In this document: piece by piece, positions 1-13,600 of the stretch
Position numbering within the stretch: the first letter of the stretch is position 1
Layout of the letters: each line of letters starts with the position of its first letter
DNA from: Cercis canadensis
Lineage: Eukaryota > Streptophyta > Magnoliopsida > Fabales > Fabaceae
DNA length: 64,000 nucleotides
Direction: 5' to 3'
Assembly (NCBI GenBank): GCA_003255065.1
Contig: QAOA01006931.1
Coordinates: 1,530,282-1,594,281 of the forward strand
The notes under the pieces: generated by a model
Databases searched by the model: none
Seen by the model: only the letters and a program-made list of their open reading frames with translations
Told to the model about the DNA's origin: nothing
Translations under genes and position numbers: made by a program

Positions 1-381
1 TTCTTTTGTTTTGTATGTTGCATTCACGATAGCTAACAGCGATCATAATTGGACTGAGATTCAATGCAGCAAATTTATTTTCACTCGCGCTAAGATAGAA
101 CATCCAATTCGATTCTTGGTGCCACTCTTCAAAAACACCTTTTCGAATGACTTCCCCAAGGAGCATTTCTGTAAAGATACAGTCGCGACTTCCGGACTTG
201 AATTCCACTGCTAAAAAGGTTGCATTGAAGTGTAAACAATGAATACCAGAAATCCAAGCAGATGAGAACTCTTGCTAGCATGCTAAAAAGTCTTGATCAC
301 ATGTTGAGAAAGCCTCAACCAATGTTGTGAAATGACTCCGAATTTCCATCTAGCATTTTTGAGAATCCGCCTACTGCATGG
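1..381. other. Probable 3' UTR and downstream flank of the WD40 gene
   Basis: No coding region is supported. A 67-codon open frame on the plus strand (11-214) resembles nothing I know. The stretch directly follows the stop codon of the minus-strand WD40 gene, so at least part of it should be that gene's 3' UTR. The window edge cuts off anything further. Confidence 0.4.
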
Positions 382-3300
382 TTACAACTGAATAACTCCC
401 AGTTCATGACCATGCCTTGTAAGAAGTACTTTCCGCGCAACAATCCATTCTAGCCGATAGGAGAGGTCAAGATTATGAATCAATTGTTTCAAACTGTCCC
501 CATGACTTGAATCCCTTGCATTATCCTACAGAAAGAAAATAGGTGTTAACCATAAGAAGGAAAGAAATATGTAATATATAGATGATTTTTAAGACCTGAG
601 CCTTTTCTCACTAGTTGCCTTCCCACCATTCGTGCATGTAGTCTTTGATTGCCACTCTATATTCAGGATTGTTTTGTAATGCAAGGCAGTGCAAACTAGT
701 AAAGCTTTCATCTCATGCCATTTGAGCTAGGTTTTTTCATACTTAAGTTCTTGCATTTCAATTAATCCAACGTCATTTTGCATGATTTCAACAAACTTTG
801 CACCAGGCTTTCCTAATCTGATCAGGGCATATCAAATTTAAACCAGATTAGCATTTTCCAACTTAACAATTGGATTTTCCTCCAGAAGCCCAATTTTATA
901 CAACTCATTTCATCTTCCCCTTAATTTCTGCTTACTTACCTTCAGTGAATGAATTTTATATCTAATCACATATTCAGCAGACCTCTAACTTCTCATATCC
1001 TAAAGGAGCGACAAGAAATAAGATGATCAAAAAATTTACCTGAAAGCTCAACTGTCCATCAGTTCCCAAGATGTTGGCCATTATGCTTGACCTAGATGAA
1101 TTAGGAGAGAATCCCTCCCAAGGAGGAACAAAAATCAGTTTGGTGCACTGGACAGGAACAAAGCTGCGGCTCAGTTTCTCCCACCAGACAGATCCCAATG
1201 ACCACCATCTGATCATCAGCCCATGTTCAGAAAAGGCAACCAACCCCTATAATTCAACATGTTTACGAAGTTGCAGGTGAATATGATACTAAATAATCAA
1301 CTACAATGATGTTGCACAGCAGAATCTCACATTCCTTCCCAGGAGGGAGAGAAATGTTATGGCTGGCAACCAAAAAGAAAAAAACAATTACTGGCAAAAT
1401 CTACAATGGAAATGGCAGAGACAGAAAAAGAGGTGTATAGTTTTCACCAAACAAAATTCTGAACCAATTTCCCTTTGACAAGGGAGAGTGAATAGAATGA
1501 AGAAGTTGGGGAACACAGACCCATTCCATTCACATAATGGTTCCACTCAAAAGACTGTTTTATAATGCAAAGTTCAAGGAATGTGGAAATATAGTTTTTC
1601 ATTCAGCTTAAACCGGTCTAATCAAGTACAATGAAGCAATATGGAAGGCTTAAGTCTTTAAATCATACAAAATGGGGTGTGGGAGGCATAAGGCTATGAG
1701 GAACAGCATTCACCCTATTACTCTAGTGTTATGTTGTAAAAATCAAGAATTTCTCAAGACTGCATTTGGATTACTTCACAAACATTGTTGGTACCTCTCC
1801 ATCAGGTGAAAAGCTCAGAGCTGAAATTGCAGTAGCTGACATTGTTTCTGATGCTGCTGCAAGCAAACTTGGAAGTCCAGGTGGCCCACTTGCATCCAAA
1901 ACCTTTATCATCGTCACACTGCATTGAAATGAAGACACTTCATTTTAAGAAATTACTATTTCTTCAGTTATCCCAGAGAGACAATATATAAACAGATAAT
2001 AATTTCAATCAGGAAGTTCAACCAACTTTGCACAAGTGTTAACAGAGAGAAAGAGTAAAAATAAAAAATAAAGTAAATTCTTGATTGATTTTATTCAATC
2101 CTGAAGTTCTACAAAATTTGAATTATAGCATCCATGGCCTTTTATAACCCAAAATATTCAATTGAAGATATGAAAATATGCATATTTTCCCCTGTTCTTG
2201 CAGAACAATATTTAGCCATATCTTATTTTATTTTGGATAATAGAAAAATTGCATTAAGAAAGGAAGAGTCACTGAATATGGAATTCATAATAGTTATTGT
2301 TTACAGTTGAGACTTTTTTTCATCATTTTCTTGAAAATGACAAGTCCTTAAATACATAAACAAAATAAAAATCCAACCATGTAAGATACAATCAGGGGCA
2401 AAACTAAGTATAGTATAACCTTAGGGGGCCACCAAAACTTTAAAATTTTCGATGAATCCCTTTAGTTTTTGAATTGTGATTTTTTAAATAAATGATCTGC
2501 AACCCCCTCAAAATTTTCTTTTTCTTAAAAGTCCTCAGTCTTTTCAATTTTACTACTACATAATTCTAATTAGAATTCTCTCCCTGAATAATGCAATTAT
2601 ATGACACAATTACAAGTTGAGTGCAATTGTATTCGCATGCATGAGTGAGATAGACAAACAACAATTAGTACCTTCAATTAAAACAATCTGGCAAAATATT
2701 TATACCTTGTCAACCTAAGCCTGTTCAGAATTTAAAATTTACGGCTAATGTCCTACTACCTTTGCATATCATAAACCCTAATGCTTGCATTGTTAATCTC
2801 TCCAAACGCATCCCCAACCGCCAATCGGGTCCATGCATCATTCACAGCAACCATAGGATATACACGTACAACTTCTTTTAAAGTAGTCATCGAACTCTGG
2901 AAGCAAGTCTTCCGCATGACTGAGTTGCTGGGATCTATAGTTTGTAAAATGAAGTTGACAACCTGCAGATCTGTCCCACTGTCACAAAAGTTCAAGCTTA
3001 CATGTCACAGAAGTTCAAGTGTGTGATGTATGTGATAACCAAGAATGGGAATTTATTACAAGAAAGTATACAAACCTATTAAAAAACAACTCTTAGGGCC
3101 TGTTTGGTGGAGGGGGTAATAGGAGTAACATTAAGGGAGTAAATTTTACTTTCTTTATGTATGTTTGGTTGCACAAATGAACAATGGGTAATCTTTTAAT
3201 GGAGTAACCATTACCCTTCATGTGAGTAGGTTAAAGTTTACACCCTCATTAACCTCCATAAATGTTACTCCATTAAATTTTATCCCCTTAATCATACCAA

Positions 3301-6300
3301 AAGTACCCTTAGAATAAATAACTGACCAAGAGAAACAGATAAGATTCATTTTGCATGGCATAAGAACTACATAACTCTGACTGTCAAGATTAGCACATTA
3401 CTCGTAAACAAATATCCTTTTTTTAGTGGAAACCAAAAGTTACAATAACTGACAGATTAAAAACCAAATAATGAACACTTTCTCTCTCCCTTTTCTATTA
3501 TTCTTCCAATATAACTCTCCAGAAATATGTCATTTAACTTTAGAGAGAGAAAAAAAAATCTCCTAAAGGAACTTGTCCCGAGTAAGAAGAGTAAATATGG
3601 TAAATTTTAAGATCCTGGTGCATGCAGAGAAACATCTTACACATGGTAATATAAATAAAAATCAAACAAGAAAAAAGAAAAATAAAGAAATAAACATCAT
3701 GTAGAAGATATTGAACCCAAAACATGAAATGAAGTGAATAAGTGGACTTAGAAGCAGTAAGCTTAGTCTATCTTTAAATCTGGATCAAAGTCAAACTATA
3801 AGTTATTCCCAGTAAGAAGTGGTTCCACAAACCTTGTCAAGGTACTGAGCCAAGCTTCTTGGAGAACCACGCATAATCTTGATGAGAGTCATGAGGGATA
3901 CCAAATGGACAGGTGAATCAGATGCAGTAGACCAAATTTGACTTTCTATCACAGTCAAAAACCCTGCTATATCAGCCATGGCTAAACTTGGAAGAAGAAT
4001 CTCAATCAAAGTCTTCCTAAGGTTAGTTGATGCAGCTGGAATTTCTGCAACTGAACTAGTAGATGGGCCCCTCAACTCTATTTGGAAAAAAATATCCTCA
4101 AAGAGTCGAGGTATCTCAGACGCAATGCATTCTTTCCATGTACTCTCCATGCCCTCCGCAAGGAGCTCGGAAGCAGTGGAGCTGTACTTCTCATTCATAG
4201 CCATAGCCAATTTCATCAATGGTTGAACAACCAATGTGGCAAGACTGGGTTTCACAAGACTAGGATACCAGATTGCTAGTGCAGCAGCAACAATAATGTG
4301 AGATGTCATAGCATCTTGACTTGTTCCCCCAACACAAGAAATCCAATCTTGCACTTCAAATGATTGTAGCCATGCAAGTATATTGGATTCCTCATCTTGG
4401 GAAATTCCTTGTTTTTCTGCATCAGGAGATATGCTTTCTGTTCTTGTTTCTCCCTGCTCTTTGCCAGGCTCAGTGGCTTTTGATTTGCATAGAGGCAGGG
4501 GGATTGCATGTGAGGCAGCACAATGAAATAAAGAGCGTGCTGCCATACGAACATGTTCACTTTCATCTTGCCAGAAAGTCACCAAGAGCTGTAAAAAGAC
4601 AAGGATAGACTTTAAGGCACATAATGACAATTAACTGATAAATCATTTGATAAATAATAAACCTTGCCAGCCATCCATCGTAGATCAATACTGGATCCAG
4701 CATTGATCATTCTCGAAAAATCAATTTATGAAACAATGAAATAAATATGATCTAAGAAAATATTAGGCCACAGCAAAGCTTATGAACCACATTCCCAGAT
4801 TTTAAAGTATTTAAGATGCACATAAAAAATTTATAATAATTAGAACAGAATTTGTATTTTAGGAGGACAGAATATATGAGGAATCAGAAAAATAGAGAAG
4901 TGGGGAGAGAAACAAACATAAATAAATAAATAAATAAAAAATAGGAAGATCGCACATTCCCATATTAGAGACATTGTGCAACCAGGAGTGAAATAAAAGT
5001 TTTAATGTTCCTACTTCAGTGTCATATTTTTCATCTACTTTTTCAGCAATCAAGAACCTATAAAATTCTGTTGGCACCAAACCACCAGAGTCATAACTCA
5101 GCGTAAAATGACTTCTTCCTTTCAACAATTTCAAAATTATATAACTTTTGGAATAGCAGGTTTATTCTTTAATACATGATATTAAATGATAAGCATCCTG
5201 AGCTGTGCAACACTATCAGACAACTGATCTTGCAAAAGATACAAATTGAATAAGAAAGCAAGATCCAGTAACAGATATTATAAAAGATATAAGTTCATTA
5301 GATTTTATGATATTAACAACCAATATAGTGACACAATTCAGTCTCTTAATCAGGTGGCATGGTGTATGTGGATACAGTCAGAAGTCAAGAGTTAGTCTAA
5401 ACTAAAGCATAATTGAGAATCATAAATATATTGTGGTGAAGACTTAATAAATTATCACTAGACACTTATCACATTGGCTAGAACATCCAGATTTACATAT
5501 TATTACCATTGCAGAAGTGGGCAAAAAGCCATCAAGCAAAAGTATTGTAAACCTCTTTCTGTTTGGTTGATTAAAATAAAGTTTGGCACAATGGAAGACA
5601 TTAGCAATGTAATGCATACACAGTTTATCACATATTTAAGAAACATTGACAGAAAAGTTGGGAATATGAGTAAAATCAATCACAAAAAGACAAAGGCATT
5701 TTACCAATTACGACCTGTAAGGAAGGTGGCTTTAAATCTGGAACTTTTTCCATGAAATTCCGAGTATAGAATGCGGCCAAAGCACTGCACATGATACCGT
5801 CAATCAACAGCACCATTTTCCAGATTGGATGTGTATTAAAATAAGTAGGAATAATGCATATAAAAGGGAAAAACAGGTATATTAAAATCACATGGCAACA
5901 GTATTACCCTCAAAGTAAAAGTCTAATCAGTATGGAAAAAAAAAAAAGTCATCAAGATAACAGTAAACAANTCAGTATGGAAAAAAAAAAAGTCATCAAG
6001 ATAACAGTAAACAACTGGAAAGCATCTTCACTAGTATCATGAAAGCCAGAGATGAAAGACTTACTCTGTTGCTCTCACCTTAATGTTCTAAATCTTTTAT
6101 TTGACATATTTACTAAACTAAAATATCAAAATTGTCTTATTGATCCACTGGAAGGTAGATAAATGTAGGATAAAAACATACAGGTGGCCAGGCTAATTGG
6201 AGTGCCAGAAGATCTTCGTTTTCTTTTTGTATTCTTATTCTTATCTTTATAGGTTTCAAGGTTCATAAAGAATAGATAGAAAAAATCTAGAACTATCTAA

Positions 6301-9300
6301 GGAAACTGAATGGTGATTCCAATTTGTGCTAAACCACAAATAGGATACGGGTCATTCTAACTTTTCAAAAATATATTTTCTCTTGTTATTGCAAACCTTC
6401 ATTTTTTTTTGGGGGGGGGATCAGTCCTGTAAATAAACTAAAGTCAGCTGTTATTAAAAGTTTTACTATATAAAAGCATAATAAACAATGAGTACAAGGG
6501 GAGAATATTAAATGTTTATACAAGATTTGTGCAGTGCTTTTTTGATTCAATCACTACTATACCTGCTGGCTGCTGAACCACAGTGAGACAAGCTAATCAA
6601 ACGTTGGGCAAGGGATACCATCGTCAGTGACCTTATTGCACAGAACTCAGATGATGATTTCCATAGCTGAAATGTTGTTTTTAATGTCTCAGGAATTATT
6701 GAAAGGAGGCAGATAAGAAAATAGACCCGAACAAGCAACGCAACTCATCCAAATTACCTCAAGAATAGAACTCAGATCAGGAAACATCAATGTGAAAGAC
6801 CCTTTGTCTCCTTGCAGACCTGAAGCCACTATAAAATTTTCAGGCCTCTTCAACGTCATGTCACTTATCAGCAAATTATCAAGCTCACTGTCTACACCCC
6901 ACAAATGTAAAAATGACAAGCTAAATCGAATTAAGTATTCTTCAAATTGCCTAATCCTGTCTTGCCCTTCTATAGCATCTGTTTGAATTTCACATATTTC
7001 TGGATTGTGATAGCTGGGATTTTGCTTGTGAATTCCCTGCTGCTTCAAATTGATACTTACTGGCTTGTGACCTCCACATTCCATGGAATCATGCTTCTGA
7101 TAAGAGAAAATCAATGATGCAAGATCAAAACTCAGAGCCACAATCCCAGGGAATGGGCAAGAGCATTTAATAGGAAGCTTGTTACTCCAGAGGGCAGACA
7201 GAGCAGTTGAACTTGGTTTTGCAGAATTTTCTTTACCTGCATGTGTTTGGGAGGCTTTCAGCTCAGTTACATTGGAAATACTTGGCAATGACCTTGATGA
7301 AGTGACCAAGTTCTCTAATAGGCCAGAGGGGGAATTAGAAAACCTTCCATCTTCAACTATTGGAAGAAGCAATGAAGAAACTGATGTATTTCCATTCAAC
7401 AATGAGCCAGATATGGAATTCATGCTGATGCTTGTACAGAAATAATCAAACATGGAATGTGCAGCTGTCCCATGTAGGATTCGCTCACGGGAACCTGTTT
7501 TAACATCCCAAATGTACAATACGTCAGTAGTATCAGAGGTTCCAGAATGTGTTTGGCAGAGACAAGCAATATAACCTCTTGCTCCATCCCATACAACTTT
7601 TGAAGGATAGTTCATATGTCCAGGAAACATTCTCTCCACCCGCAGTGTCTCAAGAGAAACAAGAGTAACACATGAGTCCTCTCCAACTGAAAGGAAGCAG
7701 TCACTCCAAGGACGCTCGGTCAAAGATGGGGGAAGAATAATTTGGCGCACTGGAGCCACATGATGATGCATAACCATAAGAAGACAGCTAGTGTCAAGAT
7801 CCCATATTCGAACTGTGCAATCCATGCTTCCAGACACCAAAACCCGATTGAAACTCCATCCTTTGGCATTACCCACCATTTGATGTGCCGCCAAACAAAG
7901 TATAGCACCTGTGTGCCCCAAGAAATACTGTTTGCGAACATTTGATTTTTCCTCAGAATTGGAACTTTCATCATCAAAGCAGAGAGCTTGAAACAAATCA
8001 AATCTTACAAACTCTATTTCTCCACTTATAAAACCATATACAACAGCGTATGGAGTAAAAAGGTTCTCAGAGATAATCATGGAAGAAGAAACAATCTGTC
8101 CCTTGTAAGCATTACAGTTATTTATGTTCTTGACATCTATATCATTTATATCTTCTGAACTCGGAATTAAACTAGAAGTTAACTTTGTCTCTGGAGAACT
8201 TGGTCCTTTGAGCTGAGTAGGCTTCTCAAGCCAATCAGTGAAAGAAACAACTTCTCTGAGGACTCTGCACTGATGGTACAATTTACCTGGTTCATCATCA
8301 AAATGGGACAGTGACCAGATAGTGACATGGGGTCTCCATAGTAAAGGTTCCTCACAATGAAAGCAAACCGACTCAATGCGGAGCAGATAATCATACACTT
8401 GAAGGAAAAAAATAGAAAATTTTGCATCAGGCTGATAACTAGTAGAAGGAATCTCGGAATATGGCTCACATTGAAAAACTTCATTCTGATATGATATTTT
8501 AAAGACAATTGCAGAACCTCTACTATTCCACACAACAAAATATTCTGCAACAAAGTCACTGCATTCATGGGGATTCAGCATATTCTTCACACCATCATTT
8601 TCAAGAAACATTCCCCCCATAACATGTGCTTGGGTAGAATGCTCATCAGAACATACGAGATTGGCCAAAAAAGAAACCTCTCCAATTTTAGTATCACTAG
8701 ACAATAAGCTAAATATGCAGTGGTCTTTCAAGAGAGAAGCAACAATGTTCCCATGGGTTGTAATTGAAATAATTTGTCGCACACCACTCAATCCCTCAGC
8801 ACAAACAGCATTTTCCAACTGAGGTGTATCTTTATGCAAACTCGTCAAGCTTTCTCCACTATCATGAGGCTCCTTAGATATTGAAATCATTTGTTGCTTA
8901 CCAACTGAATCAACCAGAAAAACAGAGTGCCTCTCTTTATCATTATCAGCTGAAACTACAGTCATAAACTTCATTGAACCAATAGATAGATTTCCATGAA
9001 ACACGGTTTGCGTAATGGTAAGTGAATATGTGTCAACAACAACGATAGTGCATTTTCGGGGCTTCCTGGGCTGCGTTTCTCTATCTATTAGGCCTTCATT
9101 TCCTTCCATGGAATTCACTGAGTAGTGATCAGATAAATGGGCAGTGTCCATGAAAGAACATCCGATACATACATATCTTGCCCTTGAAGGCAAAGTTCGA
9201 ATCATGCATGGACTGCCCACCCAAGGGGGCAATTTCCTCCTGCATCGACAATGGCCACTGCTTTTACTCCATACACACAAGAAGCCATCCGTACATGCAC

Positions 9301-9810
9301 TTATTAATGCATTAAAATTGCTTGATGTATAATTCACCACTAAATTATTTGCATGGCCTGCATTTTCTTCTGCCGTGATGGGACTACAAATACCAAGATC
9401 AGTGATGGGTGCTGCATGACCACACAACATACCAACTGGTTTAACTTCCTGCAAAATAAAGTTCCTATCAGATAATCACATAAATAGAATATGTAATAAA
9501 ACTAAGTCTTCTCTCAGTAAGTCAGAAATTTGATAACCGTTGAAGTTCCAGAAAAGGCGTTAATCATGTAACATCTGAAACATTGAATAAATATTCGAGA
9601 TAATCATTTATTGATAGAAAAATAAAGCCAAATTGTGGGAAAATATCAAAGTACCGGGCAAGAACTGCCGCCGGATATGTTCCACCAGATGATGGAACCA
9701 TCGGATCCACCAGTGTAGAACGTTGGTGGTTGACCCAAAGCGGCAACGGCCGTAACTCTGTGAGGTGGAGGCGTGCCGGACCATATACACGCCACGGATC
9801 GGCACTTCAT
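382..9810 (-). CDS. WD40-repeat protein of the WDR7/rabconnectin-3-beta type (Arabidopsis At4g11270-like)
   Basis: Nine exons on the minus strand, in coding order: 9655-9810, 6758-9448, 6563-6666, 5715-5784, 3833-4588, 2760-2962, 1795-1918, 1040-1246, 382-525. They sum to 4,455 nt, or 1,484 residues; every junction is GT-AG and in phase. WD-type strands are visible near the N-terminus (GGSDGSIIWW about residues 34-43), around 560-605 (LGHTGAIL, then SGSMDCTVRIWD) and at the C-terminus (about 1355-1390, FSPDGE then GLMIRWWSLGS). The part between the last two, about residues 930-1330, is helical and HEAT-like. A WD-HEAT-WD layout of this length fits animal WDR7, which binds DMXL/rabconnectin-3-alpha and regulates V-ATPase. 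A V-ATPase role in plants is inference. Intron 5 carries a Tourist-like MITE. The start is the only upstream ATG that splices in frame into the large exon. Confidence 0.9.
2395..2545. repeat. Possible degenerate interspersed repeat in a WD40 gene intron
   Basis: This stretch has G-runs at one end (AGGGGGCCACC) and C-runs at the other (CAACCCCCTC) around an AT-rich core. The pattern recalls common dispersed repeats of eudicot genomes. I see no clear terminal inverted repeats or target duplication, so the class is open. Confidence 0.25.
3093..3311. mobile_element. Tourist-like (PIF/Harbinger) MITE
   Basis: A 213-bp element lies at 3096-3308. It starts GGGCCTGTTTGGTGG, and its other end read in reverse complement is GGGTACTTTTGGTAT, so the terminal inverted repeats are imperfect. 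A TTA trinucleotide lies on both sides (3093-3095 and 3309-3311), as expected for PIF/Harbinger target duplications. There is no internal coding capacity. It sits inside the intron between the fifth and sixth coding exons of the WD40 gene. Confidence 0.75.
5927..6014. repeat. 43/44-bp direct repeat around a single N (probable contig overlap)
   Basis: Bases 5927-5970 and 5972-6014 are the same apart from one A in a homopolymer, and a lone N lies between them at 5971. This fits two overlapping contig ends joined with a one-base placeholder rather than a biological duplication. It lies in a WD40-gene intron, so the protein is not affected. Confidence 0.8.
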
Positions 9811-10619
9811 ATTTCAGAGAATACGAGGATTACATTGGAGAATCAGAGAAACCAGGTCATTTAACAAGTTTCTCTCTTCTCTCGGTTACGGAATCGGAGG
9901 CTTTGGACAGAGGCAGGAACAACACTCATACTCAAGACTGAGACCTGATTGATTCGGGGTCCTTTTTAAAAAAAAAAAAAAAATTTATTAAAATAAACTT
10001 GTTTGGCTCGGATGGAAAATAGAAGTATAAAATGTTAAATATTTAAAGAAATTGAATCCTTCAAAGTAAAATAATAGAATGTTTGGAATTGTTTCACTAA
10101 ATATTCAACAAAAAAGAAAAAATTTAAGGATAGAGCTTTAGATTTTAGAATTTATTACTTGACTTGTCCAATAATTTAATGTTCAAGTTTCCCTAAAATC
10201 TACATGTTATATAATCTATATGATTATATTAATTTTCATGTAGACACTTAATGTGTGTACTGAGCGGTATACTTTTTATTTTTCAATTTTTAGTTTTAGT
10301 ACATGAAAATTTTGAAAAACTGATACAAAGACTTGTTTTTTGGTTTCCGAATAGGGATTATGGTTTTTTTTATGTGTATGGTGTAAACATGTTTGTGCGT
10401 GGTTAATCTTACCCTTAACTCGTACATTAGTCGTATAGCGTAAAAATAATAGAACCCTCTTGTGTAAAAAAAAAAAAAAAAAAGAATATAACCTACTTGA
10501 AAGTGTTAGACTTGTGTACTCGCGCTGTAGCACGTCAACTCTAAATCAATAAATCATTGCGTTTCCCTCCTTTGTTTCACTCACTCCGTACGTTGACTGC
10601 GTTTCTGCCTCCGAGCAAG
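9811..10619. promoter_or_regulatory. Divergent promoter region between the WD40 gene and SGT1
   Basis: The two start codons (9810 minus, 10620 plus) are 809 bp apart and point away from each other, so this stretch must hold both promoters and both 5' UTRs. It is AT-rich, with A-runs near 9969-9984 and 10467-10482. I see no convincing TATA box for either gene. An in-frame ATG at 10557 could extend SGT1 by 21 residues. That peptide is unlike the family, so I treat it as leader. Confidence 0.5.
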
Positions 10620-13600
10620 ATGGCAGCGAGCCTACTTGAAAAGAAAGCCAAAGAAGCGTTCTTCGACGACGACTTCCTCCTCGCGGTGAATCTTTACTCT
10701 CAAGCCATCTACTCGGATCCAAACAATGCCGATCTATTTGCCGATAGAGCTCAGGCTTACATTAAACTCAACAGCTTCCCTGGTTCTCATTCTCTTCGTC
10801 TATCTTTTATTTTTATTTTTTGATCGTTTCTTATTATTATTGTTCATTTCCTTAAGCTTTATCACTAGTAGTCTGTAATCTGATGCCCCTTTTGTAAGAA
10901 TCTTGGTCCTCAAGTTTCTGGATAACTGTTACATGGAATTAAGGTAGCTTAGTTCGAAACTCAAAGTATAAAACTTTTCCGCTCACTGGATTTTGTAATT
11001 AGTTGAATTAATGTCTCGATTCTGGATATTGGCGAAAAAATACTATGATGAGAATGCTTCAATATAGCATTTATCTATATATTAACATTTCGATTTTGTA
11101 AACTATTGAGCAGAAGCGGTTTCTGATGCAAACAAAGCAATCGAATTAAACCCATCAATGGCAAAGGCGTACCTTCGTAAAGGGTCTGTAGACTTCACCC
11201 TACTATTTCTGAATTATGATTTATATCTTTCCTCTACCATAGATTCATAGATTTTTGTTTTCTAGTTTTTTTCTTTTGTTCAATTTTTTCATTAGAACTA
11301 ATCCCTCGAATTAAAGTGCTCTGTTTTTGAGTTTTTATGTGTTGCAACGATGATACTTCATAATTGCTTAAGCAGCAAATTAGTATTTAGTGATAATTGG
11401 TTTAGCGATTAATGCTTTGTTTTCTAATATGCAATATACAGGATTGCATGTGTTAAGCTTGAAGAATATCATACTGCCAAGACAGCGCTTGAAATTGGTT
11501 TTCCTTTGGCACAAAATGATTCAAGATTCACCAAGTTGATTAAAGAATGTGATGACCGTATTGCTGGTAATTTAGTATTTGTAATTTTGTATGCCCTAAG
11601 AACATGCAATTCTGATCATGTGCATATTGTTGCTTTCTTGTATTTAGTTTTTTATGTGTACCTTTTTGTGTTTTGAGTTGGTAATTGTATTGCCAATGTG
11701 CACTTACTAGATATCTTCAAAATTAAACTAATCAGTCAAATTGGCAGGATGCTATAATCAGTGTAACTGTAGCATAAAAAATTTTGCTACCTCGGTCTTT
11801 TTTCTTTCTGTCCATGAGACACTAATATGGAGAAACATAATAGTGATGGATCGCAATCCACATAGTATGAAGTTCACGCATAATTGTATATGTGGTATTA
11901 TGAATGTGAAAGTTAAAAAAATCAGTATTCTACAGGGTCAATTGCCAACTTGCTTAAACACTTTGATATTGTATCTAGTAGCTGACTTTGTTAGCCTTAT
12001 TCCTTGCTTGCCTTCCTGATTAACTTGGAGAAGTAGTTTAGAAGCAAATTTTTGGAATCAGCTGATCTATGCTGCTTGTAATTTCTTTTCATTTTCTCAT
12101 AATGGTTGTTGCCTTGGATTTTTTTTCCCCAATATCCAATTATTTACATCTTTTGTAATCTTCTTTTTAGCTTTTGCAATTCTGTCTTATTTCCCAATTT
12201 GGGCAGGACATCTATAAGTGCATGATATGTCTTTTGCTTATTCTGTCAGAGGAATCAAATGGCCTTACTGTTGATGGTGCCCATTCATGTAATAGAACTG
12301 CTGGGACAAGTGAAGAAGCTACGAGAGGCAGTTGTGTATCACAAACAAATGAAGTTACATCAATCAGACCAAAATACAGGTGGTCACTGTTTTTCTTTTT
12401 CCTATGCTGCTACTACTTACCTGATTAAAGCTTGTATGGACTTAGCTAGGATCCTTGTTGCCATCTTTTTAACTCATTATTTATCCTATAAGATGAAGAT
12501 CAAATGTTTCTGTCTTCTCATTTTATCTTGTGCTATTCTTTATTCTCCTTTTTCCTTTTAATCTCCCCCCAGGGTTGGGTGATACAGGAAAATACAAATT
12601 CTGAATTATATTATCACACATGAACAATTAGTGTAATAATTTGTGGTTATATTACCAAATTAAAGCAAAATTTTTGGATGTAAAGTATGTCTCTCTTGAT
12701 GTGATAACAGTAATGCTTCTTGAGACGATGTGAAATTTTCCATGGAATTGTGGTTGCCTTGCCTTTTCTCTCTGTTTGTCTCTCTATGTATCTACATATC
12801 TACTTATCAATCTTTATATGTATGTGGGGATTGCTGCCTTAACTATATGGTTATCTGTGGATTGATGCTTGGACAGACATGAATACTACCAGAAGCCAGA
12901 AGAAGTGGTTATGACAATATTTGCGAAAGGAATACCAGCCAAAAATGTGGTTGTTGACTTTGGTGAACAGATTGTATGTTCATGTTCTGGATGCTCCGTT
13001 TTTCCCTTACTCACTTTGCTCAACTTCATATTTGGATATAAATAACTCTCCATATCTTTCTGAGAACACTTTATGCACTGACTGTGAAGTACTTCTATAT
13101 GCAGCTAAGTGTTACTATTGATGTTCCTGGTGGAGGTGCCTATCAATACCAATCTCGTTTGTTTGGGAAGGTATGTGTTCTCATGGTATCAAGAGATTAC
13201 TTATTGGGTGCATAAAATATACTGATTTGATGAATACTACTCCATTTGATGAAAATAAAAGTTGCTCTCTATCTTCCTTGAGATCGTATGTTTGATTGCT
13301 TGTCACATAGGGTATGGAATACCTTAAGCATCTTTGTCTGGAATCTGAGTAAAATGTCTATTCTTACTTTCCTTCACTCTCTCTTACACATAATTGGTAG
13401 ATAAAAAATTATGATGTACTTTTATGCAGATAGTATATATGTTTGAGCTTACTGAACACAGTAGTAATTTTAATTTTTAGGATTTGTGTGTATATATATA
13501 TATTTATGCGCTGATATTAGAAAACTTGTTCATATGTAGAATTCCTTTCTTTAACCCCTAGTTTAACTTCCTGATTTGACGAGTTTATGTTGTATTTTGA

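Noticed and set aside
10557-10619. Longer SGT1 start at ATG 10557
   Set aside because: The added 21 residues do not resemble SGT1 N-termini, which begin directly before the first TPR helix. The ATG at 10620 is in frame and fits the known length.
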